From NCBI GenBank assembly GCA_016777965.1, contig JADHQL010000002.1, forward strand, positions 1 through 50,641: 50,641 bases of DNA, read 5' to 3'. The number at the start of each line of letters is the position of its first letter. The first letter of the stretch is position 1. Of this stretch, positions 8,141 through 16,667 are shown one piece after another. Below the pieces are notes generated by a model that saw nothing but the letters and a program-made list of their open reading frames with translations, was not told the DNA's origin and ran no database searches. A program made the position numbers and the translations under genes. The DNA is from Fidelibacterota bacterium. Its GTDB lineage: Bacteria > Fidelibacterota > Marinisomatia > Marinisomatales > Marinisomataceae.

Positions 8141-8150
8141 AGGGAGGGGG
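8141..8150 (+). promoter_or_regulatory. Strong Shine-Dalgarno for malate synthase
   Basis: The sequence AGGGAGGGGG contains GGAGG at 8143-8147, the best ribosome-binding site in the window. Only ATC (8152) and ATT (8155) follow at suitable distance; the ATT lies seven bases after GGAGG. No ATG is near in any frame. The site therefore decides the start of the malate synthase gene as a non-standard AUU or, less likely, AUC. Confidence 0.75.
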
Positions 8151-8154
8151 AATC

Positions 8155-9726
8155 ATTTTAAACTTTTCAAAAGAAATTTCTAGTTCAGGCTCTGAAATTT
8201 TTTCTGAAGATGCACTCAATTTTTTAGAAAAAATTCATCTCAAATTCAACAATAGAATTGATAATCTTATTGAGGATAGAACTGAATATCAAAATAGTGT
8301 TGATGAAGGAATTTTACCAAGTTTTGACCCAAAAACAGAAGATATCAGAAACTCTGAATGGTCTGTGAGACCTATTCCAAACAATCTTAAGGATAGAAGA
8401 GTAGAAATTACTGGCCCTGTAGATCGCAAAATGATTATCAATGCTCTTAATTCTAATGTTAATGTTTTTATGGCAGATTTCGAAGATTCTCTTTCTCCTA
8501 CTTGGGAAAATATTCAAAATGGACTAATTAACATGCGAGATGCTGCCCATAGAACAATTTCTTTCCAGCATAGGGTGACTTTAAAAAAATATAATTTACG
8601 TTCAAATCCTGCAATTCTTATGTGTAGAGTCAGGGGATTGCATCTTAAGGAAAAGCATATTTCATGCAATGGAGTATCATTATATGGGGCTTTAGTTGAT
8701 TTTGCAATGTACTTATATCATAATCACAATGCTTTAGAAAAATTTGGATCAGGTCCATATTTTTATATTCCAAAATTACAGTCCTATCATGAGGCTAAAT
8801 TGTGGAATGATATCATCTCATATTGTGAGGACGAGCTAAGATTAAACAGGGGAACAGTTAGAGTAACATGTCTTATTGAAACTTTGCCAGCAGTTTTTCA
8901 AATGGAAGAAATATTATACTACCTCAAAGACCATATCATTGGTTTGAATTGTGGAAGGTGGGATTATATCTTTAGTTTTATTAAAACATTACAATCTTAT
9001 CCTGAAAAATTATTGCCCGACAGAAGCATTATTACAATGAATCAACCATTTTTAACCAGCTATTCTACATTGTTGGTAAATACTTGCCATAAAAGAGGTG
9101 CTTTTGCAATGGGAGGAATGGCAGCTTTTGTTCCATCAAAAAATCACGATGAAAATAGAAAGATTCTACAGAAAGTCAATGAAGATAAATTATTTGAAAT
9201 AAAGAATGGTCACGATGGTACGTGGATTGCTCATCCTGGATTAGCTGATTATGTAAACGAAATTTTCAAAGATAGATTTGATACTTTTCAAACTAACCAG
9301 TTAGATTTTATTTCAGATGAAAAAATTACTGCTGAACAATTATTGCAGGGATGTAATGGGATTAGCTCCGAAGAATGTCTTAGATCGAATATAAGAATTT
9401 CTCTTAAATATATTGAAGCTTGGGTTTCTGGATTGGGTTGCGTTTCTATATATGGATTAATGGAAGATGCTGCTACAGCAGAGATATCTAGAACTTCAAT
9501 TTGGCAGTGGATAAAACATAAAAATAAATTAGATAATGGAAAAATTGTTGACGAAAAGTTATTTAAAACATATTTACAAGAAGAATTGTTGAATGTAAAA
9601 AATGAAGTAGGAATTGAAATTTTTGAAAATGGAAAATTTGATTTAGCGAAATCAATCTTTGAACAAATAACGTTAACAGAAAATGTTGAAGAATTTTTAA
9701 CCACTAAAGCGTACGAGGAGTTGTAA
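8155..9726 (+). CDS. aceB: Malate synthase A, apparent AUU start
   Basis: This enzyme condenses glyoxylate and acetyl-CoA to malate in the glyoxylate shunt. The malate synthase signature [15 protein letters not shown] is at about 259-273, [10 protein letters not shown] lies near 82-91, and the catalytic Asp of M-E-D-A-A-T-A-E-I is about residue 438 (numbering from 8155). The frame is open back to a stop at 8110-8112, yet contains no ATG, GTG, TTG or CTG before GTG at 8365. Starting there would lose some 70 residues that match the family N terminus (for example [13 protein letters not shown]). With ATT at 8155 the product is 523 residues, near the E. coli 533. The stop overlaps aceA's ATG by one base. 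Confidence 0.93.
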   Translation: MLNFSKEISSSGSEIFSEDALNFLEKIHLKFNNRIDNLIEDRTEYQNSVDEGILPSFDPKTEDIRNSEWSVRPIPNNLKDRRVEITGPVDRKMIINALNSNVNVFMADFEDSLSPTWENIQNGLINMRDAAHRTISFQHRVTLKKYNLRSNPAILMCRVRGLHLKEKHISCNGVSLYGALVDFAMYLYHNHNALEKFGSGPYFYIPKLQSYHEAKLWNDIISYCEDELRLNRGTVRVTCLIETLPAVFQMEEILYYLKDHIIGLNCGRWDYIFSFIKTLQSYPEKLLPDRSIITMNQPFLTSYSTLLVNTCHKRGAFAMGGMAAFVPSKNHDENRKILQKVNEDKLFEIKNGHDGTWIAHPGLADYVNEIFKDRFDTFQTNQLDFISDEKITAEQLLQGCNGISSEECLRSNIRISLKYIEAWVSGLGCVSIYGLMEDAATAEISRTSIWQWIKHKNKLDNGKIVDEKLFKTYLQEELLNVKNEVGIEIFENGKFDLAKSIFEQITLTENVEEFLTTKAYEEL

Positions 9727-11003
9727 TGAATTTAAATGAGCAAGTATTAGAATTAAAAAATGACTGGGAAATGAATGAAAGATGGGCTTATATCAAAAGA
9801 CCATATTCAGCTGAGGAAGTTGTTAAGCTAAGAGGTTCTCTTCAGCCTGAATACACTTTAGCAAGAATTGGAGCTGAGAAGCTTTGGAATATGCTTCATA
9901 ATGAAGATTATGTTCATTGCTTAGGTACATTAACCGGTGGACAGGCAGTTCAAGGGGTTAAAGCTGGTGCAAAAGCAATTTATGTATCTGGATGGCAAGT
10001 AGCAGCAGATAATAATAGCGCTGAAGCAATGTATCCAGATCAGTCATTATACCCTGTTGATTCAGTTCCTTCTTTAGTGAAAAGAATTAATAGTTCTTTT
10101 AAAAGAGCAGACCAAATAGAATGGATGAACTCTAACGGTAATCCAAAATTTGACTTTTTTACACCTATAGTAGCTGATGCAGAAGCTGGTTTTGGTGGAG
10201 TTCTAAACGCTTTTGAACTTATGAAAGCTATGATTAAAGCTGGAGCTGCTGGAGTTCATTTTGAAGATCAGCTAGCAAGTGTGAAAAAATGTGGTCATAT
10301 GGGTGGAAAAGTCCTTGTACCAACACAGGAAGCAATAAATAAGCTTGTTGCAGCAAGATTGGCTGCAGATGTTTCAAATGTTCCAACCCTATTAATTGCT
10401 AGAACTGATGCTAATGCAGCAGAATTACTTACTTCTGATATTGATGAGAGAGATGCTGAGTTTGTTACTGGAGAAAGGACATCCGAAGGTTTTTATAGAG
10501 TTAAATCGGGTATTCAACAAGCAATTTCAAGGGGACTTTCATACGCTCCATACTCTGATTTATTATGGTGTGAAACAGGCAAGCCTAACCTTGAAGAAGC
10601 AAAACTATTTGCTGAATCAATTAAGAAAAATCATCCTGAATTAATGTTAGCATATAATTGTTCTCCATCATTTAATTGGAAAAAAAATCTTGATGATGCT
10701 TCAATAGCTAAATTCCAAAGAGAGCTTGGTGCAATGGGTTATAAATTTCAATTTATTACTCTTGCTGGAATTCATTCAATGTGGCATGGCATGTTTGATT
10801 TAACAAAAAATTATGTTAAATCTGGCATGACTGCTTATGTAGAATTACAAGAGAAAGAATTTGCAGACCATGATAAAGGATATACTTTTTCTGCACATCA
10901 ACAAGAGGTTGGTACAGGCTACTTTGATGCAGTGAATAATTGTATTGTTGGAGACTCTTCAACAAGTGCTATGGACGGTTCAACAGAAAAAGAACAGTTT
11001 TAA
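9726..11003 (+). CDS. aceA: Isocitrate lyase
   Basis: The 425-residue protein cleaves isocitrate to glyoxylate and succinate, the first step of the glyoxylate shunt. The catalytic loop K-K-C-G-H-M-G-G-K lies at 187-195 with Cys189 as the general base. The metal-binding region D-A-E-A-G-F-G-G is at 151-158, and S-G-W-Q-V-A-A-D at 88-95 contacts substrate. Length matches the short bacterial form (E. coli 434). It begins with ATG one base into the malate synthase stop, preceded by GAGGAG, so the two shunt enzymes form a coupled pair. Together they allow growth on acetate or fatty acids. No aceK is nearby, so control at isocitrate dehydrogenase is not visible here. Confidence 0.97.
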   Translation: MNLNEQVLELKNDWEMNERWAYIKRPYSAEEVVKLRGSLQPEYTLARIGAEKLWNMLHNEDYVHCLGTLTGGQAVQGVKAGAKAIYVSGWQVAADNNSAEAMYPDQSLYPVDSVPSLVKRINSSFKRADQIEWMNSNGNPKFDFFTPIVADAEAGFGGVLNAFELMKAMIKAGAAGVHFEDQLASVKKCGHMGGKVLVPTQEAINKLVAARLAADVSNVPTLLIARTDANAAELLTSDIDERDAEFVTGERTSEGFYRVKSGIQQAISRGLSYAPYSDLLWCETGKPNLEEAKLFAESIKKNHPELMLAYNCSPSFNWKKNLDDASIAKFQRELGAMGYKFQFITLAGIHSMWHGMFDLTKNYVKSGMTAYVELQEKEFADHDKGYTFSAHQQEVGTGYFDAVNNCIVGDSSTSAMDGSTEKEQF

Positions 11004-11057
11004 TTATTTTTTGAAATAAAGTACTGAAAAAGTCACAATTTTTTATAAATTATCCTC

Positions 11058-11450
11058 GTGAATAAAGTTTCAGAATTTTCAGAATTAGTACAACCTACTC
11101 ATATCAATACGGCAGGTACGCTCTTTGGTGGATATATGCTTTCATGGCTTGACTTGGCTGCTGCTAAAGCAGCATCTGAATTTCTAGAAGAAACCGATGC
11201 TTGGGGCTCTGTGACCAGGGCTTTGGACAAAGTAGAATTTAAAGAACCAGTTTATCTTGGTGATTGGGTAAAGTGTAAATCAACAATAATTGATGCTGGA
11301 AATACGTCAGTCAAAGTTCAAGTTAAAGCATACGCAGAAAGTAAAGATCACGGAAAAAGACTAGCATGTACAGCTGATATAACATTTGTTGCGGTAATTA
11401 AAGATGAGAATGGTAAGCTAGTAAGTTTTAAACACAATCTAAGTTTGTAA
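11058..11450 (+). CDS. Acyl-CoA thioesterase, YciA/ACOT hotdog family
   Basis: The 130-residue protein has the YciA-type hotdog signature N-T-A-G-T-L-F-G-G-Y-M-L-S-W-L-D at about residues 17-32, a conserved D-K-V-E-F-K-E-P-V strand and a G-D-W-V-K-C segment. These enzymes hydrolyse acyl-CoA of varied chain length and control the CoA pool. It starts with GTG at 11058 with only a weak ribosome site; no ATG is found upstream in frame. It sits between isocitrate lyase and an aminopeptidase; the 54-base gap after aceA has no clear terminator, so it may be read from the same transcript. Confidence 0.85.
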   Translation: MNKVSEFSELVQPTHINTAGTLFGGYMLSWLDLAAAKAASEFLEETDAWGSVTRALDKVEFKEPVYLGDWVKCKSTIIDAGNTSVKVQVKAYAESKDHGKRLACTADITFVAVIKDENGKLVSFKHNLSL

Positions 11451-11459
11451 GGGGAAAAA

Positions 11460-12899
11460 ATGGCACATATAAAAAAATTAAATTTTTTAAAAAATTATAA
11501 AGATTTAGTAGATGAAAATTATGGTATGGTTGCGGTACCAACATTTTCAGATAAAATGGATAAAGATCTAGCAGAATTGTTTAAATCTCAAAATAAAACA
11601 GGAAAAGTTGGAGATCTTGTTTTTGAAATCGACAATAATTCAAGAATAGTTTATTACGGACTAGGTGATTCATCAGATAAAACAGCAGAAAATTTTAGAA
11701 GAGCAGCTGGGGAAGTCGTAGGCTATGCTTTACAGCATAAATACAGCGATATTGCAGTTGAGTGTCCTGTTACAGATGAGGGTGAATACTTCTGTCAAGC
11801 GTTTGCAGAAGGTTTAATCCTTTCAAGTTATAGATTTTTAGATTATTTCACTGATGAAAGAGGAGTATATCATTTAAAGAGCATCACAATGGTTGATGCT
11901 TGTAATCAAGATGCAGCAAAAAAAGGTGCAATCATTGCAAGTGCTGTTTGTGATTCAAGAGATCTTGGCAATCATCCTGGAAATGTGACTACTCCAACAA
12001 GGTTGGCAAATTTTGCCAAAGAAGTTGGTAAAAAAGGTAATATGAAAGTTACAATTTTTGATAGAGAAGAATTTACAAAGATGGGCATGGGATCATTTGC
12101 AGGTGTTGCTCAAGGCACAAATGAACCTCCTAAGTTTATCATTATGGAATATTTCGGAGGAAAGAAAAGTGAAAAGCCAGTATTGCTTGTAGGAAAAGGT
12201 CTAACTTTTGATACAGGAGGAGTTTCACTAAAACCTGGTTTAAATATGGACCAAATGAAATTTGATATGTGCGGTTCAGCGGTTGTATTTGGTGTGATGA
12301 ATGCTATAGCTGAATTACAACCTAAGATGAACGTTGTAGCTATTGTTCCTTCAACGCATAATATGTTAGGTGGATCAGCTTATAAACCTGGAGATATTCT
12401 AACTGCATACAATGGAAAAACTATTGAAGTTTTAAATACTGATGCAGAGGGTAGATTAATTCTTGCCGATGCTTTGGCGTATGCAAGTAAGCACTACGAC
12501 CCTGAGTATATGCTAGATTTTGCTACATTGACGGGCGCTGTGGTTGTTACTCTTGGTCATATAGCCACAGGAATAATGAGTAATAATGAATCATTAGTAG
12601 AAAACATTAAAGTTTCTTCTGATAATACTGGAGAACTTGTATGGCAACTACCATTATGGGATGAATATTGTGATCAAGTCAAATCTGAGGTTGCCGATGT
12701 AAAGAACTTAGGATCACCAGGTCAAGCAGGAACTATTGCTGGAGGAGCATTTCTTAAAGCATTCGTTGGTAAAGATATCCCATGGGCCCATTTTGACGTT
12801 GCTGGAACTTCATATCATGTAGAAAACAGAAGCTATATTCAAAAAAATAGTGCTTCTGGACAAGTGATTAGATTAGTGCTCGATATGCTCGGTGCTTAA
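11460..12899 (+). CDS. pepA: Leucyl aminopeptidase, M17 family
   Basis: This 479-residue cytosolic metallopeptidase removes N-terminal residues from peptides. Both metal and catalytic residues are in place: Lys246, Asp251, Lys258, Asp269, Asp328, Glu330 and Arg332, each exactly 24 lower than the E. coli PepA equivalents. The signature N-T-D-A-E-G-R-L is at 326-333. The N-terminal domain (to about 150) is the usual smaller macro-like domain. It has a good ribosome site (AAGGGG) and follows the thioesterase by nine bases. PepA of E. coli also binds DNA in site-specific recombination; nothing here indicates that role. Confidence 0.95.
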   Translation: MAHIKKLNFLKNYKDLVDENYGMVAVPTFSDKMDKDLAELFKSQNKTGKVGDLVFEIDNNSRIVYYGLGDSSDKTAENFRRAAGEVVGYALQHKYSDIAVECPVTDEGEYFCQAFAEGLILSSYRFLDYFTDERGVYHLKSITMVDACNQDAAKKGAIIASAVCDSRDLGNHPGNVTTPTRLANFAKEVGKKGNMKVTIFDREEFTKMGMGSFAGVAQGTNEPPKFIIMEYFGGKKSEKPVLLVGKGLTFDTGGVSLKPGLNMDQMKFDMCGSAVVFGVMNAIAELQPKMNVVAIVPSTHNMLGGSAYKPGDILTAYNGKTIEVLNTDAEGRLILADALAYASKHYDPEYMLDFATLTGAVVVTLGHIATGIMSNNESLVENIKVSSDNTGELVWQLPLWDEYCDQVKSEVADVKNLGSPGQAGTIAGGAFLKAFVGKDIPWAHFDVAGTSYHVENRSYIQKNSASGQVIRLVLDMLGA

Positions 12900-13123
12900 T
12901 GAATAAACTGCAAGCGATTAATTCAATTCAGTTTTCAATACAATTGATAACTGCATTGCTACTTTTATACTTTACATTAAATTCTGATGCTCCTAATCGA
13001 GCTATAATTCCAATTTTATTGCTTATAGGATGGTCGCTTGGTTTTTATCAGAGAAGAGTTACTCGAATAAGAATTAATAAGCTTCGAGGTTCTAAAAATA
13101 AAGATGTTTTACATGAAGGTTAA
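12899..13123 (+). CDS. Small two-helix membrane protein, unknown
   Basis: The 74-residue product has two hydrophobic segments (about 8-27 and 34-49) and a basic C-terminal tail (R-R-V-T-R-I-R-I-N-K). It is probably an inner-membrane protein with the tail in the cytoplasm. I do not recognise a family. Its ATG overlaps the pepA stop by one base, which supports a real and coupled gene. Confidence 0.6.
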   Translation: MNKLQAINSIQFSIQLITALLLLYFTLNSDAPNRAIIPILLLIGWSLGFYQRRVTRIRINKLRGSKNKDVLHEG

Positions 13124-13125
13124 GA

Positions 13126-13881
13126 ATGAATGAATTATTCAAAAACAATATTACTTTAGATCAAGAAAATCATAAATATATTTTAAAAGAAAACCCTGAT
13201 TTTGAATTCACAAGCGTTACTGAATTCATCCATAAATTTTTTAAAAAGTTTGACAAAGATAAAGTTGCAAAGAAGCAATTAAAGAATAATCCAAAATATT
13301 TTGGTAAAACAATAGAAGATGTAATTGAAGATTGGAATAAAGGTTCTCAAAGAGGAAACATTGTTCATAATGAACTAGAAGACTATATCAATGAAAAAAT
13401 AAAGCAGCCAACCCATTATATGTCCAAAATAGGAGCAGCTTGGATCGATTATAAAAAAAGTAAGGGTAATAAATTTAATTCTGAAGTAATTGTATACTCA
13501 AAGCAGCTTCAGATTGCAGGAACAATTGATGTTTTGCTATACAATGAAAAACAAAACGCATACCATATTGTTGATTGGAAGACTAATAAAAGAATTAATG
13601 AAACAGCGTTTAATAAACAAAAAGGTATAAAGGATTCGACAAAACATTTACCTGACTGTAACTATATTCACTATTCTCTTCAATTATCATTTTATAAAAG
13701 AATTCTTGAGAGTTATTATGGCATTGATGTTGGTAGTTTAACAATTATCCACTTCAAAGAAGATGCGAAGAATCAAATGAATTCAAAAAAATTTCTCCAG
13801 AATGTTCATTATAAAATTTATTCTATAACTGATATGTCCTCTGATATTGACAGCATGTTGAGAGAGATGGATTTAGTTTAA
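13126..13881 (+). CDS. RecB-like PD-(D/E)XK nuclease
   Basis: The 251-residue protein has the full RecB/Cas4-type nuclease motif set. A histidine lies in G-N-I-V-H (His81), an acidic residue precedes the core strand (Glu120), Asp135 is in G-T-I-D-V-L, Asp150 and Lys152 are in the D-W-K motif, and Q-L-S-F-Y gives the QxxxY motif at 186-190. The catalytic residues are all present, so an active metal-dependent DNA nuclease is likely. No helicase domain or Cas gene is attached. Stand-alone proteins like this occur in phage recombination modules and in bacterial repair. It is two bases downstream of the small membrane gene and overlaps the convergent methyltransferase gene by nine bases. Biological role is unknown. 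Confidence 0.8.
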   Translation: MNELFKNNITLDQENHKYILKENPDFEFTSVTEFIHKFFKKFDKDKVAKKQLKNNPKYFGKTIEDVIEDWNKGSQRGNIVHNELEDYINEKIKQPTHYMSKIGAAWIDYKKSKGNKFNSEVIVYSKQLQIAGTIDVLLYNEKQNAYHIVDWKTNKRINETAFNKQKGIKDSTKHLPDCNYIHYSLQLSFYKRILESYYGIDVGSLTIIHFKEDAKNQMNSKKFLQNVHYKIYSITDMSSDIDSMLREMDLV

Positions 13882-14463
13882 TATAAAATAAATTATATCT
13901 ATCACTGTATATAGAAATAAATATCCAATTACTTCAATAAGAACACTATTTATTCGGCTAATATTAACTAATACTTTTTCCTCACTTGCTGGTCTGTTGT
14001 ACTTAAAAATGTTTGGTATTAATCTTGGAGTAGATTTCATATAGCTTTCAAATTTATCTCCATGATTTTTCCTAAGTTTTCTTTCTTCATTAGCAATAGT
14101 TGGTACATGAAATAACACAAAAATCAATAGGAGAGCCAAGGGAAGATAAATAGCTTTTAATGCTAAACTAAAACCTATCAACATTATTAAACTGAAAAAG
14201 TATAATGGATTTCTTACCATTGAGAAAGGCCCAGCAGTAATAAGATTTTTTGTTTTATTTCCTTCAATATATAATGAAGCCCAAATTCTACCAAATGAAC
14301 CAAAAACAACCATTATAAAGCCTAAAATACTCATTTGTAAAGATTCGATAGTGGTTATTTCAAGAGTGTAGGCTCTGAAGTCATTATTTGTAACTGATAA
14401 AACTATGAGAAGTAAAATACAGACTCTTAAAAAATACACCCTATATTTTGCTAAAAATTTCAT
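13873..14463 (-). CDS. ICMT/PEMT-like membrane methyltransferase
   Basis: The 196-residue protein has about five membrane segments. The family motif lies around residues 78-90 (G-P-F-S-M-V-R-N-P-L-Y-F-F), followed by E-E-R-K-L and a Y-M-K-S-T-P-R-L-I-P segment. These are the SAM and substrate contacts of isoprenylcysteine carboxyl methyltransferase and phospholipid N-methyltransferase-type enzymes. Bacterial members have diverse lipidic or unknown substrates. It is last in the minus-strand run that begins with the transhydrogenase genes and converges on the nuclease gene, overlapping it by nine bases. It is the second member of this fold in the window, after the DUF1295 gene at 871. Confidence 0.8.
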   Translation of the reverse strand: MKFLAKYRVYFLRVCILLLIVLSVTNNDFRAYTLEITTIESLQMSILGFIMVVFGSFGRIWASLYIEGNKTKNLITAGPFSMVRNPLYFFSLIMLIGFSLALKAIYLPLALLLIFVLFHVPTIANEERKLRKNHGDKFESYMKSTPRLIPNIFKYNRPASEEKVLVNISRINSVLIEVIGYLFLYTVIDIIYFILN

Positions 14464-14469
14464 AATAAC

Positions 14470-14961
14470 TTATTTAATGATTATTCTCTTTTCTTGAATT
14501 AGCTGGCATCCTGGAATATCTTCGCCATTTTTTAATGATTCTTTTATTTTATCTTTGTTCAATAATTTAGTTTCTTTTACTTGAAAGAATTCGTCAGGTA
14601 TTTTTTCTTCATCAACAATACGTACTTTTACAGGATTTTTATAAATAGCAATAAATATATCATCGCTTTCAATTTTTTCTGTGTTTGTTTTTTCAAAATT
14701 AATTCGAAGATAATCTTTTAATCTTGCAATTTTCTTTTCCAAAGAGTTTCTACGATATTTTTGATTACTTTCTATCTCTTTAATTCCTAAAGCCAAATGT
14801 TCAAGATTTCGGATATATTTAGCTACGTTAGCTGATTTTGATTTGAATTCACCCTCGATCGATTCTATTTCTTTTATTAAATCTGAATCATCATGATCTA
14901 ATAAGTTATCTAAAGATTTTTCAAATTCATTTGCGATCTCATAGAGAGTTGATTTTGACAT
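14470..14961 (-). CDS. Siphovirus Gp157-like protein
   Basis: The 163-residue protein is mostly helical and charged up to about residue 95. A beta-rich C-terminal part follows, with D-D-I-F-I-A-I-Y-K-N-P, an I-P-D-E-F-F segment and a final Q-L-I-Q-E-K-R-I-I-I-K. This layout (coiled-coil N part, then P-D-E-[FY]-F and a terminal strand) is that of the Gp157 family of siphoviruses. In phages it usually lies beside single-strand annealing or exonuclease genes. Here it is in a housekeeping setting, 32 bases downstream of pntB, with no other phage structural genes. It is likely a domesticated phage gene; its function is not known. Confidence 0.75.
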   Translation of the reverse strand: MSKSTLYEIANEFEKSLDNLLDHDDSDLIKEIESIEGEFKSKSANVAKYIRNLEHLALGIKEIESNQKYRRNSLEKKIARLKDYLRINFEKTNTEKIESDDIFIAIYKNPVKVRIVDEEKIPDEFFQVKETKLLNKDKIKESLKNGEDIPGCQLIQEKRIIIK

Positions 14962-14973
14962 GATTTAATATAG

Positions 14974-15005
14974 AAAAAAAAATAAAAGAAATTTATAATT
15001 CTTTT
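14974..15005 (-). terminator. AT-rich hairpin with U tract after pntB
   Basis: On the minus strand, AAAAGAA (plus 14999-15005) can pair with TTCTTTT (plus 14984-14990) across an eight-base loop. One A and then a run of nine T follow (plus 14974-14982). The stem spans the pntB stop codon. It has only one G:C pair, so it would be a weak intrinsic terminator, perhaps lowering read-through into the Gp157-like gene. Confidence 0.4.
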
Positions 15006-16381
15006 ACTTCTTTAAGTAAATCATTTAGCATGTCTTTTGCGTCACCAAAAACCATAATAGAATTGTCATATCCAAATAATTCATTTTGCACTCCAGCAAA
15101 ACCTGGATTCATACTTCTTTTATTTATAATTACTGTTCTTGATTTATCTACATTCAAAATTGGCATACCATAAATAGGACTAGATTGATCGTGTCTAGCT
15201 GCAGGGTTTACCACATCATTTGCCCCAAGAATAAGTGCTACATCACAATCTTCAAATTCTGGATTAATTTCATCTAAATCTTTTAAAACGTCATAAGAAA
15301 CATTTGCCTCAGCTAGCAAAACATTCATGTGTCCAGGCATTCTCCCAGCAACTGGATGAATTGCATATAATACTTTTTTACCCATAGCTTCAAGAGACTC
15401 GGCTACTTCTCTGGCAACGTGTTGTGCTTGAGCAACTGCGAGTCCATATCCTGGAACAATAATAATTTTTTCTGCAGCATCTAAAATCATAGCCGCTTCA
15501 GTTGTTGAATAGCTCTTAATATTCATTTCTTTTCCATCTGAGCTTCCACCTTCAGGCTCAGCTCCAACTGCACCAAATATTACGTTTACAAGAGAACGAT
15601 TCATTCCTTTACACATAATGTTTGTTAAAATCAGTCCTGAAGCTCCAACAAGAGATCCGCTGATAATAAGGGCATTGTTACTAATTAAAAATCCTGTAGC
15701 TGCCGCAGCAATTCCGGAATATGAATTAAGAAGCGAGATAACAACTGGCATATCTGCACCACCAATTGGAATTGTAAGACCAACACCAAGAATTAATGCA
15801 AGAACAATAATAACAAAGAATGCATTTAAATAACCACTGTACATTGATGAATCAAAAAATAGACCAGGTGCAAGTATTAGAGAAATTGAAAGCAGAGCAA
15901 TCACAGCATTGATGGCTTGTTGACCTTTAAACGTAACGGCTCTTCCTGATATAAATCCTTGAAGTTTTCCAAATGCAACAAAACTACCAGTAAAAGTCAA
16001 TGATCCAATAAAAACACTTAAACATACAATGATAAATGGACTATTTGGTGATGATAAAAATTCTGAAGAAGCAACAAAAGCAGATGCTGCTCCACCAAGA
16101 CCATTGAAAATTGCAACCATTTGAGGCATTTCAGTCATTTGAACTCTTGTTGCAAAGATTGCTCCAATAACTGCTCCGATTCCAACTCCAGTAAGAATCA
16201 AGGTAAAGTCAAATTCTTTTCCTGGATATGTTAATGTCGCTATGATAGCTATTAACATTCCTAATGAAGATAATATGTTTCCACTTCTAGCAGTTTTCGG
16301 ATGCGATAATCTTTTAATACCTAAAATAAAGGCTACTGCTGATATTAAATAAAGGATGTTTGTTATTTGAATAGCTTCCAT
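14993..16381 (-). CDS. pntB: Proton-translocating NAD(P)+ transhydrogenase, beta subunit
   Basis: The 462-residue protein matches PntB in length and layout: about eight to nine membrane helices up to residue 260, then the NADP(H)-binding domain III from about 285. The latter has the G-Y-G-L-A-V-A-Q-A-Q-H loop and a late G-A-N-D-V-V-N-P-A-A motif. With the two alpha subunits upstream it couples hydride transfer from NADH to NADP+ to proton entry, supplying NADPH. It starts four bases after the short alpha subunit gene. In this organism it may balance redox during glyoxylate-shunt growth, which is inference. Confidence 0.96.
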   Translation of the reverse strand: MEAIQITNILYLISAVAFILGIKRLSHPKTARSGNILSSLGMLIAIIATLTYPGKEFDFTLILTGVGIGAVIGAIFATRVQMTEMPQMVAIFNGLGGAASAFVASSEFLSSPNSPFIIVCLSVFIGSLTFTGSFVAFGKLQGFISGRAVTFKGQQAINAVIALLSISLILAPGLFFDSSMYSGYLNAFFVIIVLALILGVGLTIPIGGADMPVVISLLNSYSGIAAAATGFLISNNALIISGSLVGASGLILTNIMCKGMNRSLVNVIFGAVGAEPEGGSSDGKEMNIKSYSTTEAAMILDAAEKIIIVPGYGLAVAQAQHVAREVAESLEAMGKKVLYAIHPVAGRMPGHMNVLLAEANVSYDVLKDLDEINPEFEDCDVALILGANDVVNPAARHDQSSPIYGMPILNVDKSRTVIINKRSMNPGFAGVQNELFGYDNSIMVFGDAKDMLNDLLKEVKEL

Positions 16382-16385
16382 TTTT

Positions 16386-16667
16386 TTACTTCTTTTTAAA
16401 CATTTTTAACATTCTATCAGTAACAAGAAAGCCGCCAACAACATTAATAGTTGCACAAATTAAAGCAGCTAAACCGATATATTTACTTGCGTCACCTGCA
16501 TCTACTAATATTGCTAGAATTGCACCAACAATAGCAATTCCTGAAATAGCATTTGAACCAGACATTAAAGGTGTGTGTAATGTAGGTGGAACTTTGTTTA
16601 TAATTTCATTTCCAACAAATACTGCGAGAATAAAAATAGTAATCAAGCTAACAATATCAATTTGCAT
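16386..16667 (-). CDS. pntAB: Transhydrogenase alpha subunit, membrane part (PntA2)
   Basis: This 93-residue protein carries three to four hydrophobic helices, with P-P-T-L-H-T-P-L-M-S-G-S-N-A-I-S at about residues 27-42. That segment is the conserved domain II piece of the alpha subunit. In E. coli it is fused to the NAD-binding domain; here it is a separate polypeptide, the common three-subunit form. It overlaps the gene for the NAD-binding subunit by one base. Confidence 0.94.
   Translation of the reverse strand: MQIDIVSLITIFILAVFVGNEIINKVPPTLHTPLMSGSNAISGIAIVGAILAILVDAGDASKYIGLAALICATINVVGGFLVTDRMLKMFKKK

Noticed and set aside
8365-8367. GTG as start of malate synthase
   Set aside because: It would remove about 70 residues that match the family N terminus, and it has no ribosome site; the upstream frame with a strong Shine-Dalgarno is better.
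10396-10644. Open frame on the plus strand inside isocitrate lyase
   Set aside because: It lies in another frame of a gene with strong family support and has no ribosome site or recognisable product.
13126-13881. Cas4 as identity of the PD-(D/E)XK nuclease
   Set aside because: The four cysteines that hold the Cas4 iron-sulfur cluster are not present and no other Cas gene is near.
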